This document shows positions 7,825-17,121 of a DNA stretch of 64,000 nucleotides, one piece after another (within the stretch, counting starts at the first letter, position 1; each line of letters starts with the position of its first letter). The DNA comes from Bacteroidota bacterium. Lineage in GTDB: Bacteria > Bacteroidota > Bacteroidia > Cytophagales > Cyclobacteriaceae. The stretch is taken from assembly GCA_023417785.1 (NCBI GenBank), contig JAEZEH010000184.1, forward strand, positions 42,963 through 106,962, in the 5' to 3' direction. Under the pieces are notes generated by a model, which worked only from the letters and a program-made list of their open reading frames with translations, was not told the origin of the DNA and made no database searches. A program made the translations under genes and the position numbers.

Positions 7825-10800
7825 ATGAAAACTGTGCCCCTGAAAGGAATAGTCGTCGGCTTTTCCGCAATCATTTTAATCGCCATCAGCTATTACTATT
7901 ATGCTAACCGATCTGATCAGGAACAGGCCCGGCAGACCTATGTTAACTCGGCTTTCGCAGAATATATCACCTCCTACACCGCCGGTGTAGTTTCAACGGT
8001 TTCCCCGCTTCGCATTGTTTTCGCCGCCGAGATAGCTGATTCATCCAAAACGGGACAGCCAGTCGATACCAAATTATTTGCGTTCACGCCTTCCGTTAAA
8101 GGAAAAGCCTATTGGCTTGATTCCAGAACCATAGAATTCCGGCCGGATCGTCGACTGGTACCCGGCACAACCTATCAGGCTGAATTCTTCCTATCGAAAA
8201 TCCAGACCGTGCCTAACGATTTAGCAACGTTCCGGTATTCATTTCAAACCATCGCTCAAAACTTTGAAGTACGCGTCACAAATCTTAAGGCTTATGAATC
8301 GAGTGATCCCAAACGCCAAAAGGTAGAAGGTCTGATATTAACTGCCGATGAAGCCGACGCAGCCGAAATTGAGAAAGCCTTTGTTTCTACCCAGGAAAAC
8401 AACCCGCTTAATGTAACGTGGGTTCACAGTGCGCAGGGGAAGCAGCATCATTTTACAATTGAGGAAGTTCAGCGCAAGAACACACCGTCCGTGGTACAGA
8501 TCAAACTCGATGGTTCAGCACTCGGCGTAAAGGATGTCGCCACAAGCGATGTCGAAATTCCAGCCGTTAATGATTTCAAGTTACTCCATGCTGAAGTTAT
8601 GCAAATGCCCACACAGCAGATCGTGTTGAGATTCTCCGATCCGTTGAAGGACGGACAAACGCTGCAAGGCCTGGTTACTCTGGATGACGCTGATCGGCTG
8701 GACTTTGATATTGAAGAAAACCTGCTTCGCATTTATCCGGCGACAAAACTGTCGGGAACGAAAACAATTCGCATTGATCCGGCGGTGCGCAACATTTTCG
8801 ACAGAAAGCTGAAGGAGCGGGCATTGGCCGAGGTGTTGTTCGAAGAGCTTTCGCCCGCAGTACGTTTCAAAGGTCAGGGAACTATTCTTCCATCGGCGAA
8901 TGGCCTGGTGCTTCCTTTTGAAGCGGTAAACCTGAACGCAGTTGAAGTCACCGTTTTCAGGATCTTTGAAAACAATATTCTCCAGTTTCTTCAGGTGAAC
9001 TCTCTCGGCGACAGAAGCGAACTCCATCGCGTCGGGAAGCGTGTGATCCGAAAGAAACTCGCGCTTGACAAATCCGGAGTTACCGATTTTAACAGATGGA
9101 ACCGTTATACGCTTGACCTGGCGGAAATTATTCAACCGGAACCCGGAGCAATCTATCAGGTGCAAATTTCTTTTCGGAAGAATTATGCATCACTACCCTG
9201 TGCCATTCCTTCGGAGGATGAGGAATTCCCGACAGAAGAAGATGAGCCCGGTTATCAATCCGATTACTACGGTGAGTATTATGAAGATGAATATTACTAT
9301 TACTATGATGACTACGACTGGCGTGAGCGAAACAATCCCTGTCATGCATCCTACTATACACAAGATCGTTTCATCCGGAAGAATCTTTTGGCATCGGATC
9401 TTGGCCTGATCGCAAAACGAGGTGACGATGAAACAACACTTGCATTTATTACCGATCTGAATGACGCCAAACCTGCAGGTGGTGTGACTGTAGAGCTTTA
9501 TAGTTTTCAACAACAACTTCTGGGAACAGCAACCACTTCAGCCGACGGAAAAGCTGAGTTCAAAACGAAAGACCAGCCCTTTGCACTCGTGGCCCGTAAG
9601 GGAGGCCAGCGCGGCTACCTGAAGCTTGCCGATGGCGAGGCGTTGAGCACCAGCAGCTTTGATGTGTCTGGCGAGTCGGTGCGCCGTGGACTAAAAGGAT
9701 TTCTCTATGGCGACCGCGGTGTGTGGAGGCCGGGCGACTCACTACATCTGACATTCATCCTCGAAGACAAGCTGGATCAATTTCCGGATACCCATCCCGT
9801 TGTATTTGAGATGCAGAATCCGCAAGGTCAGGTCGTGAACAGAATGGTCAGGTCGTCGTCAACTAACGGATTCTATTCGCTTGCAACGGCAACACCAGCC
9901 GACGCACCTACCGGTAACTGGACAGGTCGTGTCAAAGCGGGATCGTTCACGCATACCCAGACGCTGAAGATTGAAACGGTAAAACCGAACAGACTTAAGA
10001 TAAACCTTGATTTTGGTCAGGAACGGTTTACTGATCCCCAGGTGGAAGGTACACTCCAGGTAAACTGGCTTCACGGCCCTCCGGGTAAAAATCTGAAGGC
10101 AGAATTTGACATGACCATGGCCAGCGTACCCACGATGTTCGATGCGTATAAAGCTTTTACGTTCGTGGATGTCTCGCGAACGTTTTATGCCGAAACACAA
10201 TCCGTGTTCGAAGGTCATACCAACAGTGAAGGCAAGGCATCGCTTGCATTCAATCTTGACACCGGTACTCCGCCACCTGGCTTTCTCAACGTAGTCTTAC
10301 GCGGAAAGGTATTTGAAGAAAGTGGGAACTTCAGTATTGATCGGGTGAGCATCCCATATTCACCTTACAAGTCTTATGTGGGATTGAAGGTGCCCGAAGG
10401 CGAAAGGTACAGTGGTGTACTTTATTTCGACACGAAACATCCCGTTGAACTCGTAACCTGCGATGTCAATGGAAAGGGCGTTTCGAGAAGCAATCTGGAG
10501 GTCAGGTTGTTCAAGCTGGACTGGCGTTGGTGGTGGGACAATTCCGGCTCGGGCATCGCCAATTATGTGAATGGGTCATCGTCAAGATTGATCCGAAATG
10601 AGATTGCAAGCACGCAAAACGGGAAAGGAATTTATAATCTCCTATTGAACTCAACCACCGACGAATATGGCCGATACTATTTGCAGGTATGCGATCCGGT
10701 TTCAGGCCACTGTACAGGGCAGGTTGTCTATGTCGATGAACCGGGATGGTATAGCCGAATGAGAGGGGGCGAGTCCGGCGCTCCTAATCTGATCAGTTTT

Positions 10801-13401
10801 GAAACCGAGAAACCGAACTACAAAGTTGGTGAGAGCGTGAAGCTCGGGCTCCCGACTCCGGCAAAAGGCAGGGCATTGATCAGTGTCGAGAACGGTACAC
10901 GGGTGCTGCACACCGAGTGGATAGATACCGAGGAAGGTGAAACGTCTTACAGCTTTAAATCAACTGCTGAAATGACGCCCAACGTTTATATACACGTCTC
11001 TGTTATGCAGCCTCACAGTCAGACTATGAATGAACTACCGGTTCGGCTATACGGCGTTACCGGCGTTACTGTTGAAAATGAAGGAACCCGGCTTGAACCG
11101 GTATTGACAATTCCCGATGAGCTCGAATCAGGAAAAGAGGTTGTCTTTAAGATTGCTGAGAAGAATCAAAAGAAGATGACGTATACCGTAGCAGTGGTCG
11201 ACGAGGGATTACTTGATATCACACGTTTCAAAACGCCGGATCCATGGAACCGATTTTATGCAAAGGAGGCGCTTGGCGTAAAAACCTGGGATATGTTTGA
11301 TCAGGTCATCGGTGCTTATGGAAATCGGCTCGAACGGGTGCTTACCGTTGGTGGCGACAGTGAAATGGGAGCAGCAGAGGAGGATCCAAGGGCAAACCGC
11401 TTCAAACCCGTCGTAAAATTCTTCGGGCCATTCACCTACGATGGCAAAGCGCAGACACATCGTTTCACGATGCCTCAATACATTGGTTCAGTAAGAGTGA
11501 TGGTGGTCGCCGGTTATGACGGCGCATACGGTAAAACGGAAAAGGCCGTGCCCGTAAGGAAGCCGCTAATGGTACTGGCCACCTTACCGCGGGTACTTGG
11601 CCCCGACGAAACGGTTAAGCTTCCAGTCACTATCTTCTCGGAGAGAAAGGACGTTCGCGATGTTAAGTTATCAGTGAAAACGACTGGGCCGGTGCAGGTT
11701 CAAGGCAACAACTCGCAGGAGGTAGGGATGCCTGCAACTGGTGAAATCACGGCTGATTTCAATTTGCGCGTCATGCCTGAAACCGGAATCGGCCGGATCA
11801 CCGTTACAGCGACCTCCGGAAGTTACGCTGCTGAAGATGTTATCGAAATTGAAATAAGAAATCCAAATCAGCCGGTCACCCAGATTTCAGAAGCGCTGAT
11901 CGAGCAAGGTAATCAATGGCAATCAGACGTTGTACCCTTTGGAATTGCAGGGACGAACTCGGCCGTGCTGGAAGTATCAAACATGCCCCCGTTGAATCTT
12001 GCGTCTCGTTTACGCTACCTCGTCCGGTATCCCCATGGTTGTGTTGAGCAGACTACCTCATCGGTTTTCCCTCAGCTGTATGTCGGAGCATTCAAAGAAC
12101 TGACTGACGCTGAAAAGCAAACTATTCAAACGAACATCACCGCGGGGATAGAACGATTGAAGGGTATGGCGTTGCGGGATGGCGGGTTTTCTTACTGGCC
12201 CGGGTCTGAAGACGCGGATTCCTGGGGAACTTCGTATGCCGGCCATTTTCTGGTTGAAGCTTCCGCCAGAGGTTACTATGTTCCCGATGAATTACTTCGC
12301 AAATGGAAGGTGTTCCAGGCCGGCAGGGCCGAGTCATGGCGGCGCGATACGCGATATTACAATAATGACTTACAGCAGGCCTATCGTTTGTACACGCTGG
12401 CCCTTGCAGGTTCACCTGCTGTGGGGGCAATGAATCGCCTGCGGGAAGATTATGAGTTGTCGAACACGGCCGCGTGGATGCTGGCATCAGCCTACGCTAA
12501 AATTTCTCAGATGGAGGCCGCAAAAGAACTCATCGCCACCCGGAATGTGACGGTGAAACCATATCGTGAATTGGCATACAGCTATGGATCGGGATTGCGC
12601 GACCAGGCGCTGATTCTTGAAACACTGGTACTCCTCAATGATCGGGCTAAAGGTTTCGAAATCCTAAAAGAAATATCCCGCGAGCTTAGTGACCCGCAAC
12701 GTTGGTTAAGCACACAGGAATCTGCCATGTGTCTTAAGGCAATCGCGGCATTCGCGGGAATGGACAAGCGTGGCGATCTTTCATTTACGTACTCCATCAA
12801 CGGCAAAGCTACGCGCGTGGTCAGCAAACTCCCCGTGTCGCAGGTAACCGTGCCCCGCGCTGATGGCGGAAAGTTGAAAATGAAAGTCGAAAGCAATAGT
12901 GCAGGTCCTCTTTTCGCGCGAATGATTAGGGTGGGCACACCTTCACGGGGCGCCGAAGAAGACGCCGAAAATAATGTAAGTCTTCAGGTCAACTACACCG
13001 ATATGGCCGGGCAGCCCCTCGACGTTTCCCGTTTGACTCAGGGCACGGAGTTTATGGCCGAGGTGTCAGTGAGGCACCACGGTGTCCGTTCGTCGTACGA
13101 GAACCTGGCCCTTACCCAAGTGTTCCCGTCAGGATGGGAAATCACGAATCTGCGTTTGAATGATGATCAATCAATGCTGAAGACAGACGCATTCGATTAT
13201 CAGGACATCCGCGATGATCGGGTCTACACATATTTTGGTTTGCGACAGAATGAACGCAAGACGTTCCGGGTATTGCTCACGGCAAGTTATGCCGGAACGT
13301 ACTACTTGCCGGCTACCAGCTGCGAGGCCATGTACGACAGAAGTATTTTTGCACGCAGAAAAGGCTTCGAGGTACATGTAATCAAGCCAGGCACACCTTA
13401 A
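7825..13401 (+). CDS. Bacterial alpha-2-macroglobulin (thioester protease trap)
   Basis: A very large (1858 residues) envelope protein of the bacterial alpha-2-macroglobulin (YfhM/MagD-like) family, thought to trap proteases that breach the outer membrane. The thioester motif GCVEQ is intact, with Cys1406, Glu1408 and Gln1409 within YPHGCVEQTTSS. It is followed by the alpha/alpha toroid-like thioester domain and a C-terminal receptor-like beta domain. The N-terminus (KGIVVGFSAIILIAISYYYY) is a membrane anchor or uncleaved signal; no lipobox cysteine is seen, unlike E. coli YfhM. Between Cys459 and Cys506 lies an unusual acidic, Tyr-rich loop. The pbpC gene follows after 12 bases, the classic conserved pairing for this family. 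Confidence 0.93.
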   Translation: MKTVPLKGIVVGFSAIILIAISYYYYANRSDQEQARQTYVNSAFAEYITSYTAGVVSTVSPLRIVFAAEIADSSKTGQPVDTKLFAFTPSVKGKAYWLDSRTIEFRPDRRLVPGTTYQAEFFLSKIQTVPNDLATFRYSFQTIAQNFEVRVTNLKAYESSDPKRQKVEGLILTADEADAAEIEKAFVSTQENNPLNVTWVHSAQGKQHHFTIEEVQRKNTPSVVQIKLDGSALGVKDVATSDVEIPAVNDFKLLHAEVMQMPTQQIVLRFSDPLKDGQTLQGLVTLDDADRLDFDIEENLLRIYPATKLSGTKTIRIDPAVRNIFDRKLKERALAEVLFEELSPAVRFKGQGTILPSANGLVLPFEAVNLNAVEVTVFRIFENNILQFLQVNSLGDRSELHRVGKRVIRKKLALDKSGVTDFNRWNRYTLDLAEIIQPEPGAIYQVQISFRKNYASLPCAIPSEDEEFPTEEDEPGYQSDYYGEYYEDEYYYYYDDYDWRERNNPCHASYYTQDRFIRKNLLASDLGLIAKRGDDETTLAFITDLNDAKPAGGVTVELYSFQQQLLGTATTSADGKAEFKTKDQPFALVARKGGQRGYLKLADGEALSTSSFDVSGESVRRGLKGFLYGDRGVWRPGDSLHLTFILEDKLDQFPDTHPVVFEMQNPQGQVVNRMVRSSSTNGFYSLATATPADAPTGNWTGRVKAGSFTHTQTLKIETVKPNRLKINLDFGQERFTDPQVEGTLQVNWLHGPPGKNLKAEFDMTMASVPTMFDAYKAFTFVDVSRTFYAETQSVFEGHTNSEGKASLAFNLDTGTPPPGFLNVVLRGKVFEESGNFSIDRVSIPYSPYKSYVGLKVPEGERYSGVLYFDTKHPVELVTCDVNGKGVSRSNLEVRLFKLDWRWWWDNSGSGIANYVNGSSSRLIRNEIASTQNGKGIYNLLLNSTTDEYGRYYLQVCDPVSGHCTGQVVYVDEPGWYSRMRGGESGAPNLISFETEKPNYKVGESVKLGLPTPAKGRALISVENGTRVLHTEWIDTEEGETSYSFKSTAEMTPNVYIHVSVMQPHSQTMNELPVRLYGVTGVTVENEGTRLEPVLTIPDELESGKEVVFKIAEKNQKKMTYTVAVVDEGLLDITRFKTPDPWNRFYAKEALGVKTWDMFDQVIGAYGNRLERVLTVGGDSEMGAAEEDPRANRFKPVVKFFGPFTYDGKAQTHRFTMPQYIGSVRVMVVAGYDGAYGKTEKAVPVRKPLMVLATLPRVLGPDETVKLPVTIFSERKDVRDVKLSVKTTGPVQVQGNNSQEVGMPATGEITADFNLRVMPETGIGRITVTATSGSYAAEDVIEIEIRNPNQPVTQISEALIEQGNQWQSDVVPFGIAGTNSAVLEVSNMPPLNLASRLRYLVRYPHGCVEQTTSSVFPQLYVGAFKELTDAEKQTIQTNITAGIERLKGMALRDGGFSYWPGSEDADSWGTSYAGHFLVEASARGYYVPDELLRKWKVFQAGRAESWRRDTRYYNNDLQQAYRLYTLALAGSPAVGAMNRLREDYELSNTAAWMLASAYAKISQMEAAKELIATRNVTVKPYRELAYSYGSGLRDQALILETLVLLNDRAKGFEILKEISRELSDPQRWLSTQESAMCLKAIAAFAGMDKRGDLSFTYSINGKATRVVSKLPVSQVTVPRADGGKLKMKVESNSAGPLFARMIRVGTPSRGAEEDAENNVSLQVNYTDMAGQPLDVSRLTQGTEFMAEVSVRHHGVRSSYENLALTQVFPSGWEITNLRLNDDQSMLKTDAFDYQDIRDDRVYTYFGLRQNERKTFRVLLTASYAGTYYLPATSCEAMYDRSIFARRKGFEVHVIKPGTP

Positions 13402-13413
13402 CAATATCGAGGG

Positions 13414-15786
13414 ATGTTGTGGCTTAACCAGATAAAGCGTTTCATCATTAGGAAGTGGAAGTGGACCGCAACCTTCGGGGTGTTGTTCATCTGGTATCTC
13501 TTGTGCCTTCCCGAAAGGCTCTTTCATCAGCCCTACTCTACTGTGTTGTTTTCAAGAAACGGTGAACTGCTCTCGGCCTCGATCGCCGACGATGGACAAT
13601 GGCGCTTTCCGCTTTCTGTATCGGTCAACGATAAATACCGCCAGGCATTAATAGCTTATGAAGACAAGCGTTTTTATTCACATCCAGGCGTCGATGTTTT
13701 ATCACTTGTGCGGGCGACCCGTCAAAATATAAAGGCCGGCAAGGTTGTGAGTGGAGGAAGTACCATCACTATGCAGGTCGTGCGGCTTGCGCGAAAAGGC
13801 CAGAAAAGAACTATCGTTGAAAAAATTCGTGAGGTTATTCTTGCTTCGCGAATCGAGGTTCGTTATTCAAAAGAAGAGATCCTCAATTTGTATGCATCAC
13901 ATGCTCCGTTTGGAGGAAATGTAGTAGGAATGGAAGCGGCATGCTGGCGCTATTTCGGACGCGGTGACAAACAACTTTCATGGGGAGAAGCGGCTCTTCT
14001 GGCAGTCCTTCCCAATTCACCGGCTCTTATACATCCGGGCAGGAACAGGGATGCGTTAAAGCTTAAACGCAATGACCTGCTCAATAAACTGTTCCGTATG
14101 GGAACAATCGATTCATTGACCTGTGCGCTTTCCCGCGCTGAACCGCTTCCTGATGAACCAGTTCCACTACCGCGTCACGCCCGGCACCTCCTTGATCGGT
14201 TCAGGCGCGATGGATCCGGGGAAAAGTCAATAGTCAGCACGGTAGATTATACATTACAACGAAACATCGAAGAGATTCTCGAACGAAATCATGCACGTCT
14301 GAAGGGCAATCAAATTCACAACGCGGCGACGATAGTGGCGGATGTTCAGACTGGTGAGGTTCTGGCGTATGTCGGTAACGTTGGAACACGAAAACAGGAC
14401 GCCGTCGATGTAGACATCATCCACGCCCGACGAAGCACGGGTAGTATTTTAAAACCTTTCCTTTACGCAGCAATGCTTGACGAGGGAAAGATACTTCCTG
14501 CAACCTTGCTGCCGGATGTCCCGACGTTTATCAATGGATTTGCACCGAAGAATTTTTCGCATGACTATGATGGTGCTGTTTCGGCAAACATCGCATTGAT
14601 CCGATCATTGAATATACCCGCTGTTCACATGTTAAAGGAATACCGTTATGAGCGGTTCCACCGGCTTCTGAAGCACATGGGCATGCATACGCTTGACAAG
14701 CCCGCTGACCATTATGGGTTGTCGCTGATTCTCGGCGGTGCTGAGGCATCTTTATGGGACGTCACCGGAATGTATGCGTCGATGGCCAGGACGTTGAATC
14801 ATTATGCAACTTTTCCCGGAAAGAACAAATATGTTCGCAGTGACTTTCATCCCCTTTCTTGCACTGTCACGGAAGCGGATCAACGTTTCCCTGAGGCAAC
14901 GTCATGGCTAAGCGCGTCATCGATCTATCACACTTTCGACGCACTAAAAGAACTATATCGCCCCGGGGAGGAATCGGGTTGGCGTTATTTCACAAATCAA
15001 AAGAACATCGCCTGGAAGACTGGTACAAGTTTCGGATTCCGCGATGGGTGGGCAATAGGAGTAACGCCGAAATACGTAGTTGGTGTCTGGGTCGGAAACG
15101 CCGACGGAGAAGGGAGACCCGGACTCACAGGCAGCGATGCAGCCGCTCCCGTTATGTTCGAAATCTTTTCTCATCTAATCAGTGATTCCTGGTTCCCGCA
15201 ACCAGTAGGTGAAATGAAACAATTGACAATCTGTAAAAGAAGTGGCCTTCGGAGTTCAGGGATTTGCCCGGAAACCGATACTGCCTGGGTTACAACCCGG
15301 GCTCTTCATGCACTGCCATGCCATTATCACAAGAGGGTTCATCTGAGTTCCGACCGAAAGTTTCAGCTTAATAACCTTTGCGCCGGGCCATCCGAAGCAC
15401 GGGAGTTCGACTGGTTCGTGTTACCACCTGCACAAGAATATTACTTCCGTAAGAAAAACATTACGTATCAACCCTTGCCACCGTTTCGCGCTGACTGTGC
15501 CGCACCTCAGGAGCTAAGTGTAATGGATTTTATCTATCCCAAGGGCGGCTCCAAATTCTTCATTCCACGTGATCTTGCGGGTAGAGAGAGCGAAGTAATC
15601 TTCCAGCTTGCACACCGAAACGACGCTACAACGGTATACTGGCACATCGATGGAACTTATATCGCAAGCACCAGGAAAAGTCATTCTTTGGCGCTTCGCC
15701 CCTCCGAAGGCAGACATAAATTGATGGTTATTGACGACAACGGCATCGTGCTGGAACAAGATTTCGAGGTATTGCCACGCCTCTAA
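13414..15786 (+). CDS. pbpC: Penicillin-binding protein 1C
   Basis: A bifunctional class A PBP of 790 residues. An N-terminal membrane anchor (about residues 16-34) precedes the GT51 glycosyltransferase domain, with catalytic Glu83 in YEDKRFYSHPGVD and the GGSTITMQ motif. The transpeptidase domain carries Ser344-x-x-Lys347 (STGSILKPF), an SxN motif in VSANIAL and Lys535-Thr-Gly in AWKTGTSFGFRDGW. A BiPBP_C beta domain closes the protein (IYPKGGSKFFIPRD onward). This order is diagnostic for PbpC. It is co-transcribed with the alpha-2-macroglobulin gene 12 bases upstream, consistent with a joint role in cell-wall repair and defence after envelope breach. Confidence 0.95.
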   Translation: MLWLNQIKRFIIRKWKWTATFGVLFIWYLLCLPERLFHQPYSTVLFSRNGELLSASIADDGQWRFPLSVSVNDKYRQALIAYEDKRFYSHPGVDVLSLVRATRQNIKAGKVVSGGSTITMQVVRLARKGQKRTIVEKIREVILASRIEVRYSKEEILNLYASHAPFGGNVVGMEAACWRYFGRGDKQLSWGEAALLAVLPNSPALIHPGRNRDALKLKRNDLLNKLFRMGTIDSLTCALSRAEPLPDEPVPLPRHARHLLDRFRRDGSGEKSIVSTVDYTLQRNIEEILERNHARLKGNQIHNAATIVADVQTGEVLAYVGNVGTRKQDAVDVDIIHARRSTGSILKPFLYAAMLDEGKILPATLLPDVPTFINGFAPKNFSHDYDGAVSANIALIRSLNIPAVHMLKEYRYERFHRLLKHMGMHTLDKPADHYGLSLILGGAEASLWDVTGMYASMARTLNHYATFPGKNKYVRSDFHPLSCTVTEADQRFPEATSWLSASSIYHTFDALKELYRPGEESGWRYFTNQKNIAWKTGTSFGFRDGWAIGVTPKYVVGVWVGNADGEGRPGLTGSDAAAPVMFEIFSHLISDSWFPQPVGEMKQLTICKRSGLRSSGICPETDTAWVTTRALHALPCHYHKRVHLSSDRKFQLNNLCAGPSEAREFDWFVLPPAQEYYFRKKNITYQPLPPFRADCAAPQELSVMDFIYPKGGSKFFIPRDLAGRESEVIFQLAHRNDATTVYWHIDGTYIASTRKSHSLALRPSEGRHKLMVIDDNGIVLEQDFEVLPRL

Positions 15787-15809
15787 TTCATTGACGGGTA
15801 GATTCTTAC

Positions 15810-15839
15810 TTGTTTTTTGTTAAATCTTTACTAATTTCG
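15810..15839 (+). promoter_or_regulatory. Candidate Bacteroidota-type promoter of the OmpA-like gene
   Basis: TTG at 15810-15812 is followed after 19 bases by TAATTTCG at 15832-15839, five of the six fixed positions of TAnnTTTG. Transcription would begin near 15846, about 20 bases before the ATG at 15867. It lies in the only gap between pbpC and this gene. Confidence 0.4.
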
Positions 15840-15866
15840 GGTTGAGTTACCCTTTTTCCAGTGTTT

Positions 15867-17105
15867 ATGAAATCTCTTAAACTTTTTGCACTGGTAGGTA
15901 TTTTTTTATCGTTGCTACGACCGCTGCCTACCCTCGCCTTTCAATTATCGGAAGAACATCCGAATTACGTCGTTATAGGCGCATTCAAATACCACAAGAA
16001 CGCAATCCGGTTTACCAGTCACGCGCACAAAGACCTCCACTTGAATGCGAAATACGAGATGAATCCAAACCGGAATCTTTATTACGTATTTGTGTTGAAC
16101 ACATCGGATCGCGATGAAGCGATTGCCGAAGCGCGGCGATTGCGTGATGAATCCGAGTTTAAAGACACCTGGGTTTACAATGGCTTTCTTGGTAAGATAA
16201 AGGCAGGGCAGGATCTCGCCTCCTATCAGGGTGTTGACATTAACCCGGTCTCACAGGTCAGCCTTACGCCTTCCACTTCTGACGCACCAGAATCCGCTGC
16301 GCAAGTCCTGATGGCAACTGCGGATAGCACAACGCCAATAGTACCCGGAAACTCGATTGCAAAAACCGAGTCTGTGTCCGACGAGGCCGACGATGAAACG
16401 AAAGGGAAGAAGTTCTTTTTTAAACTCACGCGAATCCTCGATGAACAACCGATTGAAGGTGACGTTGCACTAATCGACAATGAGAAGCTTAGAAAAATTG
16501 GTTCCTATAAGGGTAACATGGATGTCCGGGTATTGAGCCCGCCGGGAAAATCGGGTAGTCTGTCAGTTGTTTGTGAAGTATTTGGATACAGAAAGATGCA
16601 GCGCGACATCAATTTTACCAACCCATCCGGTGAGGGAATCGAACAAAGTGAAACCGGGGCAGTCGTCATCCCCTTTGAACTGGTACGTCTTCAGAAGGGT
16701 GACATCGCGACGATGTATCACGTGTATTTTTTCAAGGATGCTGCCATAATGCGACCGGAATCACGGTTTGAGGTAACCAGCCTTCTCGAAATGCTGAAGG
16801 AAAACGAGAAATATAAGATACGGATTCACGGTCACGCCAACGGCAAGAATTCCGGAAAAATCATTTATGCCGAGGCAGACGCGGCTGATTTCTTTTCGCT
16901 TTCCAAAACCAAAGAAGGATTCGGTTCTTCGAAAAAACTTTCACTGGAGCGCGCCGAGGTAATACGGAATTTTCTTATCAGCAACGGTATCCCTGCTGAA
17001 CGAATGCAAACAAAAGCCTGGGGTGGTAAGAAGCCCATACACGACAAACATAGTTCACGTGCTCAGGAAAATGTGCGCGTTGAGATTGAAATTCTCGATA
17101 ATTGA
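15867..17105 (+). CDS. SPOR-like / atypical OmpA-domain protein
   Basis: A 412-residue exported protein. I use the ATG at 15867, not the GTG six bases upstream, because it opens a signal peptide (MKSLKLFALVGIFLSLLRPL). Residues about 24-95 resemble an SPOR-like fold (NYVVIGAFKYHKNAIRF and LYYVFVLNTSDRDEAIAEA). A linker and a beta domain follow. From about residue 285 there is an OmpA-type C-terminal domain, with FFKDAAIMRPES, LSLERAEVIRNFL and a final VRVEIEI strand. The domain is atypical: the usual GHTD reads GHAN, and about 20 extra residues separate it from the LSxxRA helix. Peptidoglycan binding is therefore uncertain. It converges on the cbs-like gene with 16 bases between stops. Confidence 0.8.
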   Translation: MKSLKLFALVGIFLSLLRPLPTLAFQLSEEHPNYVVIGAFKYHKNAIRFTSHAHKDLHLNAKYEMNPNRNLYYVFVLNTSDRDEAIAEARRLRDESEFKDTWVYNGFLGKIKAGQDLASYQGVDINPVSQVSLTPSTSDAPESAAQVLMATADSTTPIVPGNSIAKTESVSDEADDETKGKKFFFKLTRILDEQPIEGDVALIDNEKLRKIGSYKGNMDVRVLSPPGKSGSLSVVCEVFGYRKMQRDINFTNPSGEGIEQSETGAVVIPFELVRLQKGDIATMYHVYFFKDAAIMRPESRFEVTSLLEMLKENEKYKIRIHGHANGKNSGKIIYAEADAADFFSLSKTKEGFGSSKKLSLERAEVIRNFLISNGIPAERMQTKAWGGKKPIHDKHSSRAQENVRVEIEILDN

Positions 17106-17121
17106 GGATTGGCCCCTTTCG

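Noticed and set aside
9240..9330. Tandem repeat of TAT/GAT-like codons as a CRISPR or satellite
   Set aside because: It is a low-complexity coding stretch for Tyr, Asp and Glu inside one open frame, without repeat-spacer structure.
7825..15786. Alpha-2-macroglobulin plus PbpC as a new system
   Set aside because: This pairing is well established in many Gram-negative bacteria; only the loop and anchor details are unusual.
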